In this document: positions 11,826 to 21,758 of the stretch, piece by piece
Layout: every line of letters starts with the position of its first letter
Position numbering within the stretch: position 1 is the stretch's first letter
Assembly (NCBI RefSeq): GCF_040436345.1
Contig: NC_133235.1
Location: 20,484,660-20,548,659, forward strand
Direction of reading: 5' to 3'
Origin: Pagrus major
Lineage: Eukaryota > Chordata > Actinopteri > Spariformes > Sparidae
Length of the DNA: 64,000 nucleotides
Position numbers and translations under genes: made by a program
The notes under the pieces: generated by a model
Told to the model about the DNA's origin: nothing
What the model saw: the letters and a program-made list of their open reading frames with translations, nothing else
Databases searched by the model: none

Positions 11826-13030
11826 CTTACACAGTGTTGTAAAAAGTACCCGAAATAATACTTGAGTAAAAGTATAGATATCAGGTCTTCATTATTACTT
11901 AATCCTATTGTGGCTATTTTGACAGATTTTGCAATTGTGATATGATTTACAATTAGTGGGAATGATAATTTTGCATCAACATTTTCATTATCACTGAAAA
12001 AAAAAAACTCTATTAAAATAATTTGTATGCTTTTGTTTAATCATTGTTATGTTATGACCAGGGTATCCCTGCAGCACCACAGTACTTTATTATAATACAC
12101 ACATTTTACCACATTTTATCTTCTGCAGTTAGGATTTTACACTTGGCCATATTGTAATTTCAATAACATTTCAATGAATTGTGCAGCCCTAATATTAATA
12201 TTACTTGAGTAAAAGTCTTATAAAGCATCTGGTATTAAATGTATGAAAGCATAAAAAGTAATTTTCTGACATCAAGGATACTTAATTATCAAAAGTACCA
12301 GTAAAAGTAAATCATACTTACATGTATGGAAATATTGTATTGTATGGGTCAACCAATTATCAGCCTGGCTGATTATCGGATCCAATATTGAGCATTATTC
12401 TGAACTCTGCAAAGTAACTAGTACGGTTAGCAAATATCAAGTGGAGTAAAAACTACAGTATTTGCCTCCAAAATGTAATTGAGTTGAAATATATAGTAGT
12501 TGAAAATGAAAACACTCAAGAAAAGTGCAAGTGCTTTAAAATTGTACTTCAGTTCAGTGCTTTAGTGAAAGTATTTAGTTACATTCCATCACTGGCTGCA
12601 AGACTGCAATACAAAAATAACATTACAGTGTTGTTTAAAGTACCCAAAGGTCATAACAACGTAAAAATAAACAATGTCATGTTAAAATATTATTTTGTAA
12701 AAGTGAAAGTCATCTATATGAATAGTCCTTGAGTAAAAGTCTTATAAAGTCTTGGATACTACATTAAGTTTTTAAAGGAATTTTATGGCAATAATTGCAG
12801 ACCTACTCAAAAGTACAAGTAAAAGTAAGTTATACATATATTTACATGTATGTATATACTGTATATTATGGGTCACCTGGTCGATTATCATATTCAATAT
12901 TCAGCATTTTTCTGATTATCGTAATCAGTGTTGTGTTTTGTTTTTATGTGACTGTCGATGAAATAATTCAATTAAAAAATGCACAACTCTGGCTTGGATG
13001 CAGCCTAAAATCTTCAGAGTAACTAATAAC
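11826..13030. repeat. Cluster of diverged ACTTGAGTAAAAGTA-type repeats
   Basis: Blocks such as ACTTGAGTAAAAGTATAGAT, TTACTTGAGTAAAAGTCTTA and CTTGAGTAAAAGTCTTATAA recur at about 11850, 12200 and 12725, with AAAAGTAC-rich spacers. A relic of the family at 8047-8295 sits inside (about 11920-12191). The ACTTGAGTAAAAGTAC motif is a common component of teleost repeats. No gene is present; the short frames at 12484 and 12795 are within repeat DNA. Confidence 0.6.
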
Positions 13031-13399
13031 TTAAAGGTGCAGTATGTAGTTTTGGGGAAGAAATCTGAATCAATAAATAAAGATCTTTTTATGCCAAAAC
13101 AAACTAAATAAACAAACTTTCTTTGTTTTCATGACTGAATAAACAAACTGACTTTAAAGGACAACACAATTTCACTGTTTTACCGTTTATATTTGGCGGA
13201 TCCTGCCACCTTTCTAGCCTCAAACAGTGTTCTGGGGGACTTATTTTTTATTTCATTTTTGAATTTTACCGAAAAACAGCTTGTTTATTCAGTTATGGGA
13301 AATATTAATATTTCTGACTTGTATTATGGCCCTTATTAAATATAAAATATTGAAATTCTGAGTTTTAATTTCTTCTCCAAAACTACATCGCGCCCCTTC
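13031..13399. mobile_element. TIR MITE of the AAGGTGCAGTATGTAG type
   Basis: The left end AAAGGTGCAGTATGTAGTTT and the right end CCAAAACTACATCGCGCCCC are imperfect inverted repeats, about 18 of 22 matching. The interior is AT-rich and non-coding. It sits inside the ACTTGAGTAAAAGTA repeat cluster, whose sequence resumes at about 13405. Confidence 0.6.
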
Positions 13400-13716
13400 A
13401 GTAGAGTACTTGTGTAAATGTACTTAGCAACCTTTGATCACTGGCCTTACAATACTGCAATACAAATTTCAACCAAAACACTACCTGCCTGAATAAACAC
13501 TAAGACGTTTTACAGTCTTATTCCTCCTCGTGGTGATTAGGCTACTGATCGTCCGAAATCAAAGCAGGTGATCTAAATCAGTCACTAATGAACGCGGGCT
13601 ACATAAACAGCTGCAGGTGAGCCAGAAAACTGGGATAGTTATTCCTAAACTTACACGATAAAGCATCTGACGAAAGCAACTTTGTCAAAGTTCACACATT
13701 TAACACAGTTGCAAAA

Positions 13717-14170
13717 ATGACTAACGACATATCTAAAAAGAAAGGAAAGAGTTCGAGTGAGAAAAAGGCGAAAAGAAAGGCTAAAAGGAGAGAGACTTAC
13801 GCGATGTACATCTATAAAGTTTTGAAACAGGTGGGTGACAAAAAAAAAGAAGAAGAAGAGGCTTGAACTGCTTCGGTTTTCCTGTCTTAAAATTAACCAC
13901 CAGCCATTTCCCTCCCCCTCTTCCTTCACAAAGGTCCATCCGGACACGGGGATTTCAAGCAGAGCCATGAGCATCATGAACTCCTTCGTGAACGACCTGT
14001 TTGAGAGGATCGCCACGGAGGCGTCCCGGCTGGCTCAGTACAACAAGCGCTCCACCATCACCAGCAGAGAGGTGCAGACCGCGGTGAGGCTGCTGCTGCC
14101 CGGGGAGCTGGCCAAACACGCCGTGTCCGAGGGCACCAAGGCGGTCACAAAGTACACCAGCTCCAAATGA
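13717..14170 (+). CDS. Histone H2B variant with one intron (H2B.K-like candidate)
   Basis: This encodes a core histone that pairs with H2A in the nucleosome. Exon 1 is 13717-13830 (residues 1-38) and exon 2 is 13934-14170 (78 residues plus TGA), giving 116 residues; canonical H2B has about 124 to 126. The 103-bp intron has GTGGGT and a CAAAG acceptor, is phase 0, and falls exactly between YKVLKQ and VHPDTG. The histone fold is complete, including [26 protein letters not shown] and the C-terminal [10 protein letters not shown], which keeps the ubiquitin-acceptor lysine. The short basic tail starts [14 protein letters not shown] and is unlike canonical PEPAKS-type tails; RRETY replaces the usual RKESY. 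No histone 3' stem-loop follows the stop, so the mRNA is probably polyadenylated, as in replication-independent variants. It stands alone, without other histone genes. The human H2BK1 gene is, as I recall, also at 7q36.1 with the asb10-gbx1-agap3 block, so orthology is plausible but unproven. Confidence 0.88.
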
Positions 14171-15460
14171 AGACTTCAACGCACTCCGAACTGTTAGGAC
14201 AAATGTGCATGAGTGGCTTTGTAAGCTGGTTGATTTCTTGATTTCTTTAAGTGCATAAAGATTATTTTTTTTGGTTCCATGTTTTGATTCCCTTTTTTCT
14301 CCATTTAATGAGGGGGGAAGCTGTAACATGTCGTATTAACCACTAGATGGGGTAATTGCACAACTGTACTGCAGCCACATTGACTCAAAGCATTGTCTTT
14401 TTGATAAACAGACGTATAAACGAGATTATGACACGCATAGGGGATCTATCAGCTATGGTTAATGCAAGTTTTTGGTGCATTACAGCTCGAAATTTGATCA
14501 AATCAACTGTACACTGTTATAATAAAGCACAGGCACGAGATCAGTATCATGCTGCATTTATCTTTAACACCTATTAGGGGTGCAAGACATAAAAAAACGG
14601 GCATTTGTTGGGGTCAGTACCAAACAGACATGTTTTCCCACATCTGGAGAGCAAGATTTGCAGGCCAGTGCATCTCTGCAGCAAGATAATCCTGTTTTGT
14701 CACCTGTTTTTGCTGCTTCTTGTGATCTAGATATTGCATTGGCCATGTTGCAATATTCATATTTTGGTTTTGTTCAGCCCTTCTTATTTATTTGCACAGC
14801 ACTATTATTAGATAATAATTAGCTCTCAGATTATGCTTGACAGTCTGAACACTTGCACAGGGGTTTTTGAAAGACACATAAAAGGAAATTAAATTGTGTC
14901 TCTAATCAGGCATGTCAGTTATGTCCCTATCATGGTAATTATTTTAAGACAACAGCTAACCCCACATTGTCAGCATAACAGAAAACAGTGTGACAGCGGA
15001 TAACAATGTGACTCTTTAGTCAGTGGCCTACATATTTTATCGCCTAATGGATACTGATCACAATAAACCAGATATTAAAATATTAAATATTATTTCTGAT
15101 TACAGGAAACACAGTGATCACACACTTTGTTTTGAATCCACATCTGCACATCATCATACCCTCCTACCAATCCAAAGGCACCTGTGTCTCCTGACTTAAC
15201 AGAAATAGACAGGGATGCACTCAGTGCAGCAGCCATGACAGATGTGGTATTAGCCAGGTGACTGCGACCTGGAAGATTGATAACAAACCTAAGCTAACAT
15301 AGAAACTAACAAAGCTATAACTAACAGCAAGTCACATAATCTCTACTCGGTTTTAGCACTTTCTCTCCTTAATTTAATATTTCCCCTAATCAGAGACCTC
15401 TTAAACCTGATGAGGAAGCTTTGAGAGTCCACTGATACGACCACTACTTATACAAGCCTC
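14171..15460. other. H2B 3' flank and intergenic DNA
   Basis: AATAAA at 14521-14526 is a possible poly(A) signal for the H2B variant, about 350 bases after its stop. The stretch at 14575-14790 (GGGGTGCAAGACATAAA, TTGCATTGGCCATGTTGCAA) looks like a worn relic of the element family at 8047-8295. No gene was recognised in the remainder. Confidence 0.4.
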
Positions 15461-15770
15461 TTGTATCATGGCAAATCAGTGGCTACAGCTAGCATGCTTA
15501 CAGCTAGCCTTCTTGCTAGCGGACATCGTAGTCCCACTTCAATGATGATTACAGGTAAGGCTAACGCTAGCATTTGTGTTGACACGTCAAATTTTGAAAC
15601 AAAAAAAAAACATAGTTTGAGGACACTTACCTATGTTTTTGAAGACATCTCTAAATTTCTCAAAGTTTCCATCTGGCTGCGACAAAACAAATATCCCGCC
15701 TGCCTGCAGCAGCAACTTCACATTAAAAACAAAACGACAACTTGATATTGACGTTTCAACTGTTGAAACA

Positions 15771-15788
15771 AAGATGGCGGCCGGAAGT
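15771..15788 (+). promoter_or_regulatory. YY1/ETS-type composite promoter motif
   Basis: AAGATGGCGGCCGGAAGT joins a textbook YY1 site (AAGATGGCGGC) to an ETS/GABP site (CCGGAAGT). This pair is typical of the transcription start of TATA-less housekeeping genes, with the ATG inside the YY1 motif as initiator. The plus frame from this ATG (15774-15860) reads MAAGSKLSCQCLAKLEKLYD and a few more residues to a stop, and no family is recognised. On the minus strand an open frame continues to a GTAAGT donor at 15629. The site may belong to an unrecognised gene or to a repeat. Confidence 0.35.
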
Positions 15789-15860
15789 AAGCTTTCCTGC
15801 CAATGTCTTGCTAAATTGGAAAAACTGTATGATAGGTTATTTAAAAATATATATATTTAA

Positions 15861-18800
15861 AAAAATATGAACATAGATAGATAAATTTGAAATATAATTA
15901 GTATTTAAGATAAATTATTGGTAATGTGTTTTACAACATGAGAAAGAAGATTATCTATCTGTGCTTTGCTCAACAAAACAGCCAAAACAACCATCAGAAA
16001 TTAGTAAAAGAAATCACATAATCAAAGCTGTTGTTTACACTGGGGAAGTTGGGGACATAAGCATAATTAGTTAAAAATGTGCTTGCACAAATAAATGTTA
16101 ACTAACAAATGGGATTGCATTCATTTTGATGTGCCATTAAGCATTTTTTCCCCCACATTATTACATTGCCTAAAATCACATGTTGAAGACCACTTATTTT
16201 ATTTATTTTTTCTATCTGAGGCTTTGTGTTCCTACAACTTTTCAACACAGTAACGCCCTCGAGACTGGTATATGTGAATATCCATGAATATAAATTATTG
16301 TCCCTTAATTTTGAAATAATTTGCTCCTGAAAAATCCTTGAACTGTATCATTTTAAAAATGTGCCAACCCAGCTTATATTATAACATTACTTGTGACGTG
16401 TTTTCTGTTCCTACTGTTGGTTGTCAGTGATATTATCTCAGCCCTTACGTCCCCACCACTTTTCAACACAAATTGACGCCATCGCACATATTTTCTTTTT
16501 GCCAGTTCAATAAACAAGTCTTTGAGGGATCTAGAAACGTCTTCAAAACAGCAGTAAAATAGCTTTCAAAGTTTGTTTTTTATGTTTGTGAAAAACAGGT
16601 GACCTATAACCATCCTTCATCTCCCTTGTAAAGCGACGAATACATGAAAGGTCCAAACTGTTTTATTTTTATTTCAAAATATACTGACACAGTGTTCTTT
16701 TTTAAAAGTGATCTTTATCACCTCTGATGCATTCATCCAAACCCTGACAAGATCCATTATTCAGTTAGCTTTAAAAATGGACATATTTATAAACTGACAG
16801 GGGAGATAATGCAACATTGTATGCTTGTTATGTATTCTAATCAGACGACACTGTCAACTGAATAGTACTTGATTACAGGATAATCACACTAGCGTTTGCA
16901 CCAGTCCAATCTGCATAAAATGGAGGAACTGATAAAGGTCTCTCTAATTAGAATGGTGTTTACATCAGGCTTTACATACACCTATTAGGCGACCCTTGTC
17001 AACATCCTACTAAGCCGGGCTCACTTTAATAATGCACTTGGATGTGACTCCCACCACTGACTGTTATTGTTGAGATATCCATTTTAGATGTTTCCCAGCA
17101 TTCTTGGTAATGATATGAAATCTACAGATGTTATTATGAGGGTGATACAGTCTCTGATGGCAGTGACTTTGTTCATGATTATCATAGCCATTTAGGTTTT
17201 GTATCTTGCACCCTTTCCCATATCCCCTCTCATGCCCATGCCAAGCGGTAGTCATCGCTGCCTCCTTTAGGCAGACTGCTATGAACACATTATGGATGGG
17301 TGCATTAGTGAGTGATGCAGAGCACGGGCTGGCTTGCCTTGTTTTCGTGTGAGAGTGCATCATTAGAAAATGTTCCACTTGGCAGGGAAGCGCGTATTAA
17401 CTGCAACCGCAATGAAATGAGGTTGTGATAGATGGTTAAAGTTATACAGGACTATTAGGTTGAAATATGAACCTCTCAATTGTCATGATGAAACAGAGGG
17501 CTATTTGCGTGGTGATCAGTGCATTGAGAGACAATTGGAATCTGCAAAGACCCATACAATACATTATAGGTAGTGGGCTCAGAGTCGAAAGAGTACAGAA
17601 AAAGTAATCATGCTTCCACAGAATAGTTTGGAGCTACTGTTCAATTCAAGGCTCTATAAATTCATTTAGGTTCTCCACCAACATCTCGAGCATCGTGATG
17701 AAACCTGAGGGAGATTTGCAAACGGGGCACCTTTTTTTTAGCCCTATTGTTGACTCTGATGAGCCATATATATGGACGTAAACCAGTGTTGATTGGCCAT
17801 CAAAGGTCTTTTAATGGCATCAAAGACTAAGAGCAGACTGTGTGCGTCTGCCTTAATGTGTTCGTATGGAGCATCAGAGTCAATATGATATTTAGAAAAT
17901 TACAATAACCCAAGATGTAAATCAGAATGAGACGATTCCATAAATGCAGCGACTAGCTTCCCTTTAGATAGTGTAGCTAGCCAATTAAGCAAACTCATTA
18001 TCATGTTTCCATGGTGACCTCACAGTTATTCCGCCAAACTTCAGACCCTGTTTCTCTTTAACTCCCGACATGTGAACTGAAGTATGTAAATTGCATATTA
18101 ATTGCTGTACAGAATATACCAGACAGGATCTGACTTCCTCTGATAGGAATAACAATAAGTATCACATAAATCATTAAAATAAGAAACACCTGATGGATAA
18201 TTGAGTGCTCTGATGTCGTGGTGAGGCGCTCTCTAAACTTAGACTTTCTTTGGGTGCACTAGACTCCGTCTTAAACTAACAACAGATCCAATTGCAAACC
18301 CATTAGCATTTAATATTACTGTAATTACTGTGTACATTTCATTATGTTCTCAGTATATTAAATGACTGCTCAGTGTGGAGGGAGGGCTATAGTTTAATCT
18401 CTTTCTGTATTACTGTGTGCCACAGTACTCAAAACAGCATTAAGAGGCACATAATCAGAGGGAACTAATTGCCTATGATTGCATAAATGAAGTGCCTCAC
18501 TCTCATCAGGGCTGTTGCTGATGTCCAGCCTCTCACCGCCTTGGGAGAGGAAGGCGGCTGACCACAATGCAGAAAACCTCAGAGAGACAGCTACTGGTGG
18601 GTAATGTGAGGAAACCAAAGATTTAATATGTCCACGGGGGGCTGTGAGGGCAGGGGGTGTTACTACTGCTGATGTTTTTTTGTTGCCATCAGAGTTGCCT
18701 CCGCTTCACAGATAAAAAAAAAAGAAAAAGAAAAAAGAAACATGAATGCCCACCATTTGAGAAATGAATTTATCGAAGTCGCTGTCTTTTTCCCCATTAG

Positions 18801-19820
18801 TAAGTGTTTAGTTCAGCGTTTTAAATAATTGCGTTACCAGGAATGATATTTAAAATACATTTGGGAGTCAATGAGGCGGGAAAGTGCCTACATGTTTTGC
18901 TGATGACACCCGGGCCATTTGGAAGACATCAAAGTAGAGAGGAGGTAGCCCAGATGCATATTATAAACTCATTATGTATATCATTTAAAAGGATGTACTC
19001 CAGCCGCAAAAACAATATTCCTAGTCTCTCTCTGGTAATGTGTGTTTTCAAAGTTGAAACTCTTACTCGCCTTCAGTTTAATGTGGCATCTATTACCAAA
19101 CTGTAACATAAAATAAATGACCTTGATTTCCATACCAGAACAGTCGTTAAGGTATAGATGAGATGCAGCGATGCTTCTGTTTTCAAATGGGAGAGAAGGT
19201 AAGACCTCCCCGCGTATATCATGTATTTCTTCACCTGTGGTGCACACCGTGTTTTCCACAGAGCTTACGTACATCTTGATAGACTCCAACACAGACGTGG
19301 GTAAACATACATTAAAATATGTATAATACAGCAAATTTTGGCACGTGGTGATTTCAGAGCTTAAGTCAATCAGTATCAAAAGACTCAAAGGTAATTCTGA
19401 GCCATCCTCGCTCACCATGAGAACCTGTTCTTAGTGTCTCGGGAGTTTGAAGATGGGATCAGTGAAATTTCCACTAGCTCTGGAAAATGGCGGTCCATCA
19501 GTCAAAAGAGATGTTTGTCAGAAGCTTAGCGAGTAGGCTTAGCAGGCTTAATTATGCGCCGTCCCCTCCGCCATCAGAACACTACACGTGGGGCAGAGTG
19601 ACACAGCGGTTGCCAGTCATTCAGCCTAATGTTCTAATGGAGGGAGCCATGTGGATACATAAAATCCATTAAGGCTCTTGAATAAAAAAAAAAATACTGA
19701 GCTGAAAAAGACATTTTGCAAACACACACTCACAGGGGCTTACAAATAGCGCATTCTTATTTGCTCTTCCTCTGAGGAAAAAGTCGAGACAAAATTTGAC
19801 CTTAAAAGTTGTTGAAATGT
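15861..19820. other. Intergenic DNA, candidate conserved non-coding region
   Basis: No exon was recognised. From about 16900 to 18650 the sequence is free of obvious transposon ends, of mixed composition and rich in TAAT/ATTA cores (for example TCTCTAATTAGAATGG near 16943, AATTAGTATTT-like and GCATATTAATTGC). This is the look of developmental cis-regulatory DNA near a homeobox gene, but I cannot measure conservation. The frames at 18981-19418 (minus, 145 codons) and 17064-17378 (minus, 104 codons) show no known domain and no splice support. Confidence 0.35.
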
Positions 19821-20777
19821 TTAAAGGTCCAGCGTGTAGGATTTAGTGGGGTTTAGGAGGATCCATTGGCAGAAATAGAAAATATATATAAATATGTTTC
19901 CAATAACTTATGGAGTTCACCATGTTGCACCACCACGTTTCTACAGTAGCCCAGAACAGACAAACCAAACCCTGGCTCTAGAGACGTAAAATAGTACATA
20001 AAAATGGACAACGCTTTTCCTCTTCCTCCGACGACACAAAAATGAAACCAAAATATCCCGGATACGAGTCACGATACATCTTGCGCTGGTGATGTTGTTT
20101 GGAGCCAGAGCCTGCACAGTAGTGATCAAGCCACGGTATCGAGTTCCAGCCGATACACTCGCCCGACTCAGCCACGAGCAGGGCTGTCAATTAGAGAAGA
20201 TACATCAATGTGGTAAGAACTACCCAAGATAACTAACAAATCCTCATACCTAAATAACTGAGTGGGTAGATTGCCATTCACTCCCAAAAAAACACTGTTC
20301 CCAAAACAACGTACCAGTGACAGACATACCGGACCTTCGTTGTAAGCTCACTGTTTGGTTAGATTTAGGCGTAAAGTTTCACATGTGACATGAACAACGT
20401 CCACCTTGGTGAAAGTCCTGTGCTGGTTTGGCTCATTGATCCGTCCCCAACCTCCTCCCTAAGTGGAGTAATCGCTCTTTACTTTCGCCCGACTTCCTCC
20501 TTTGCTGCTGTATGAAAATTAAAGAAATCATTTTTGGGAATATTTGTTTGGTGTGCACTATGAGTTTTTAGTTTGGCCAACATGGAGGAGGATGTACTTA
20601 TGACCTATACTGTAGCTAACCACCAGGGGGCGATCAGCATGTTTTGGCTTCTCTCTTGGGGAGCTGTCATCATTATTTACAGTCATGCTTTTTAGTGTAG
20701 GGTAGGGTGAGGTGAAGGGTATTTTGTTCTTTTCGGTCTGCAACCTCATTACTAAATCCTTCACAATTGACCTTTAA
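19821..20777. mobile_element. TIR element of the TTAAAGGTCCAGCGTGTAGG type, about 957 bp
   Basis: The left end TTAAAGGTCCAGCGTGTAGG (19821) and the right end TAAATCCTTCACAATTGACC followed by TTTAA (20777) are inverted repeats of a family I know as abundant in teleosts. Near the right end ACCACCAGGGGGCGATCAGC also matches that family. The short Glu- and Cys-containing minus frames at 19941-20190 lie inside and have no transposase motif. It lies upstream of the distal asb10 exon. Confidence 0.6.
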
Positions 20778-21433
20778 GTCAGCTGTTGCTTTTTAACTTA
20801 TTCTTGAGTTTTACAGTGAAAACCCTGTTGAGAATGGTCATGTTAATGTTAAAGGTTTAAAATTCAATGACTTGACCCTTTACTGACACTATTCTTGCCC
20901 AACACTTTCTAGAGTAGATGAGGTGGAAACATAATAAACTCTGGAACATGTATTACTTGTATGTGCTGAACCTTAAAATTTGTAAATATAAAGCTACATA
21001 TATTTTTTTAAGGACGTTTAGTCTAATAAGATACTGTGTATTTAAAAAACAAAACAAAAAACATGTTCCATCACCCCAATAACAACATGTATTGTTACTA
21101 CATGAGTTTATTCAACTCATTTGATTTGTGCAGCCTGACAGAGACGCTTCACGACTGTGACTTTGCTGAAGGCAAACAGGGGAGGCTCGAGTGGCTGCAT
21201 GTGAGACATAAAAATAGCATTACTTGTCACACTGCAGGGAGGGTCTCATACCGAATATCAAAACAACTCTGTGAACCAACCCTGTGAACAGCCGGCAGGC
21301 ACATAGTGGACATTAGCCAGAGAGAGGCAAACAAAAACAGAAACAGAGAGACAGGCCCTCTTAGACATCTCCCTCGCTTAATCATACACATCTCAAGCAA
21401 CCACTTTTCTCCTCGAGAGGCAAGCCATTCAGC
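20778..21433. promoter_or_regulatory. Upstream region of the distal asb10 first exon
   Basis: The last 400 bases before the ATG should hold the promoter and 5' UTR. An AT-rich MEF2-like site, ATAAAAATAG, lies at 21208-21217. No clear TATA box at a defined distance was identified, and the transcription start is unknown. Confidence 0.3.
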
Positions 21434-21758
21434 ATGTCACGAGGCAGCTTTGTCTTCACATCCACGGCCTTACGCTCTCTTGAACGTGATGAGGACATGC
21501 TGGAGAGATACAAGTACAAGAAGCTGTTGGCCTCCCAACACCTCAATAGCTATATGCTGAAGAAGGAGGCCAGGGACAGGGCACCACTGAGGTCCATCAC
21601 TGCCCTGCCAGCAGCTGTCTGCCATGATCTGGTCGTCCACAACGCCCTATACACAGGAGACCTGGAGGCCCTGCAGCGCCTCTTTCCCAAAGGGTCCACT
21701 GCAAGCTTCATCATTGAGCCAAGAGGAGGGGACATGCGCTGGGTCGCCACAGGGGAAG
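21434..21758 (+). CDS. asb10 distal alternative first exon (1a)
   Basis: Starts MSRGSFVFTSTALRSLERDE and encodes 108 codons plus one base, ending with donor GTAGGA at 21759. The segment VHNALYTGDLEALQRLFPKG reads as a lead-in ankyrin-like unit. Phase 1 joins it to exon 2 as GEGLWSLSYEQEL. The ATG is the first in this frame after an upstream stop. An upstream non-coding exon cannot be excluded. Confidence 0.8.

Noticed and set aside
13651-14329. Minus-strand frames of 121 and 124 codons over the H2B gene
   Set aside because: They are antisense shadows of the H2B exons and intron.
14171-14330. Histone 3' stem-loop after the H2B stop
   Set aside because: I looked for a 6-bp stem with a 4-base loop and a purine-rich downstream element and found none.
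15461-15745. 94-codon plus frame with no known domain
   Set aside because: It is antisense to a minus-strand open frame, has GCTAGC-type repeats in its DNA and no recognised similarity.
18981-19418. 145-codon minus frame between the H2B variant and asb10
   Set aside because: No domain, no splice sites that would join it to other coding sequence, and no start context of note.
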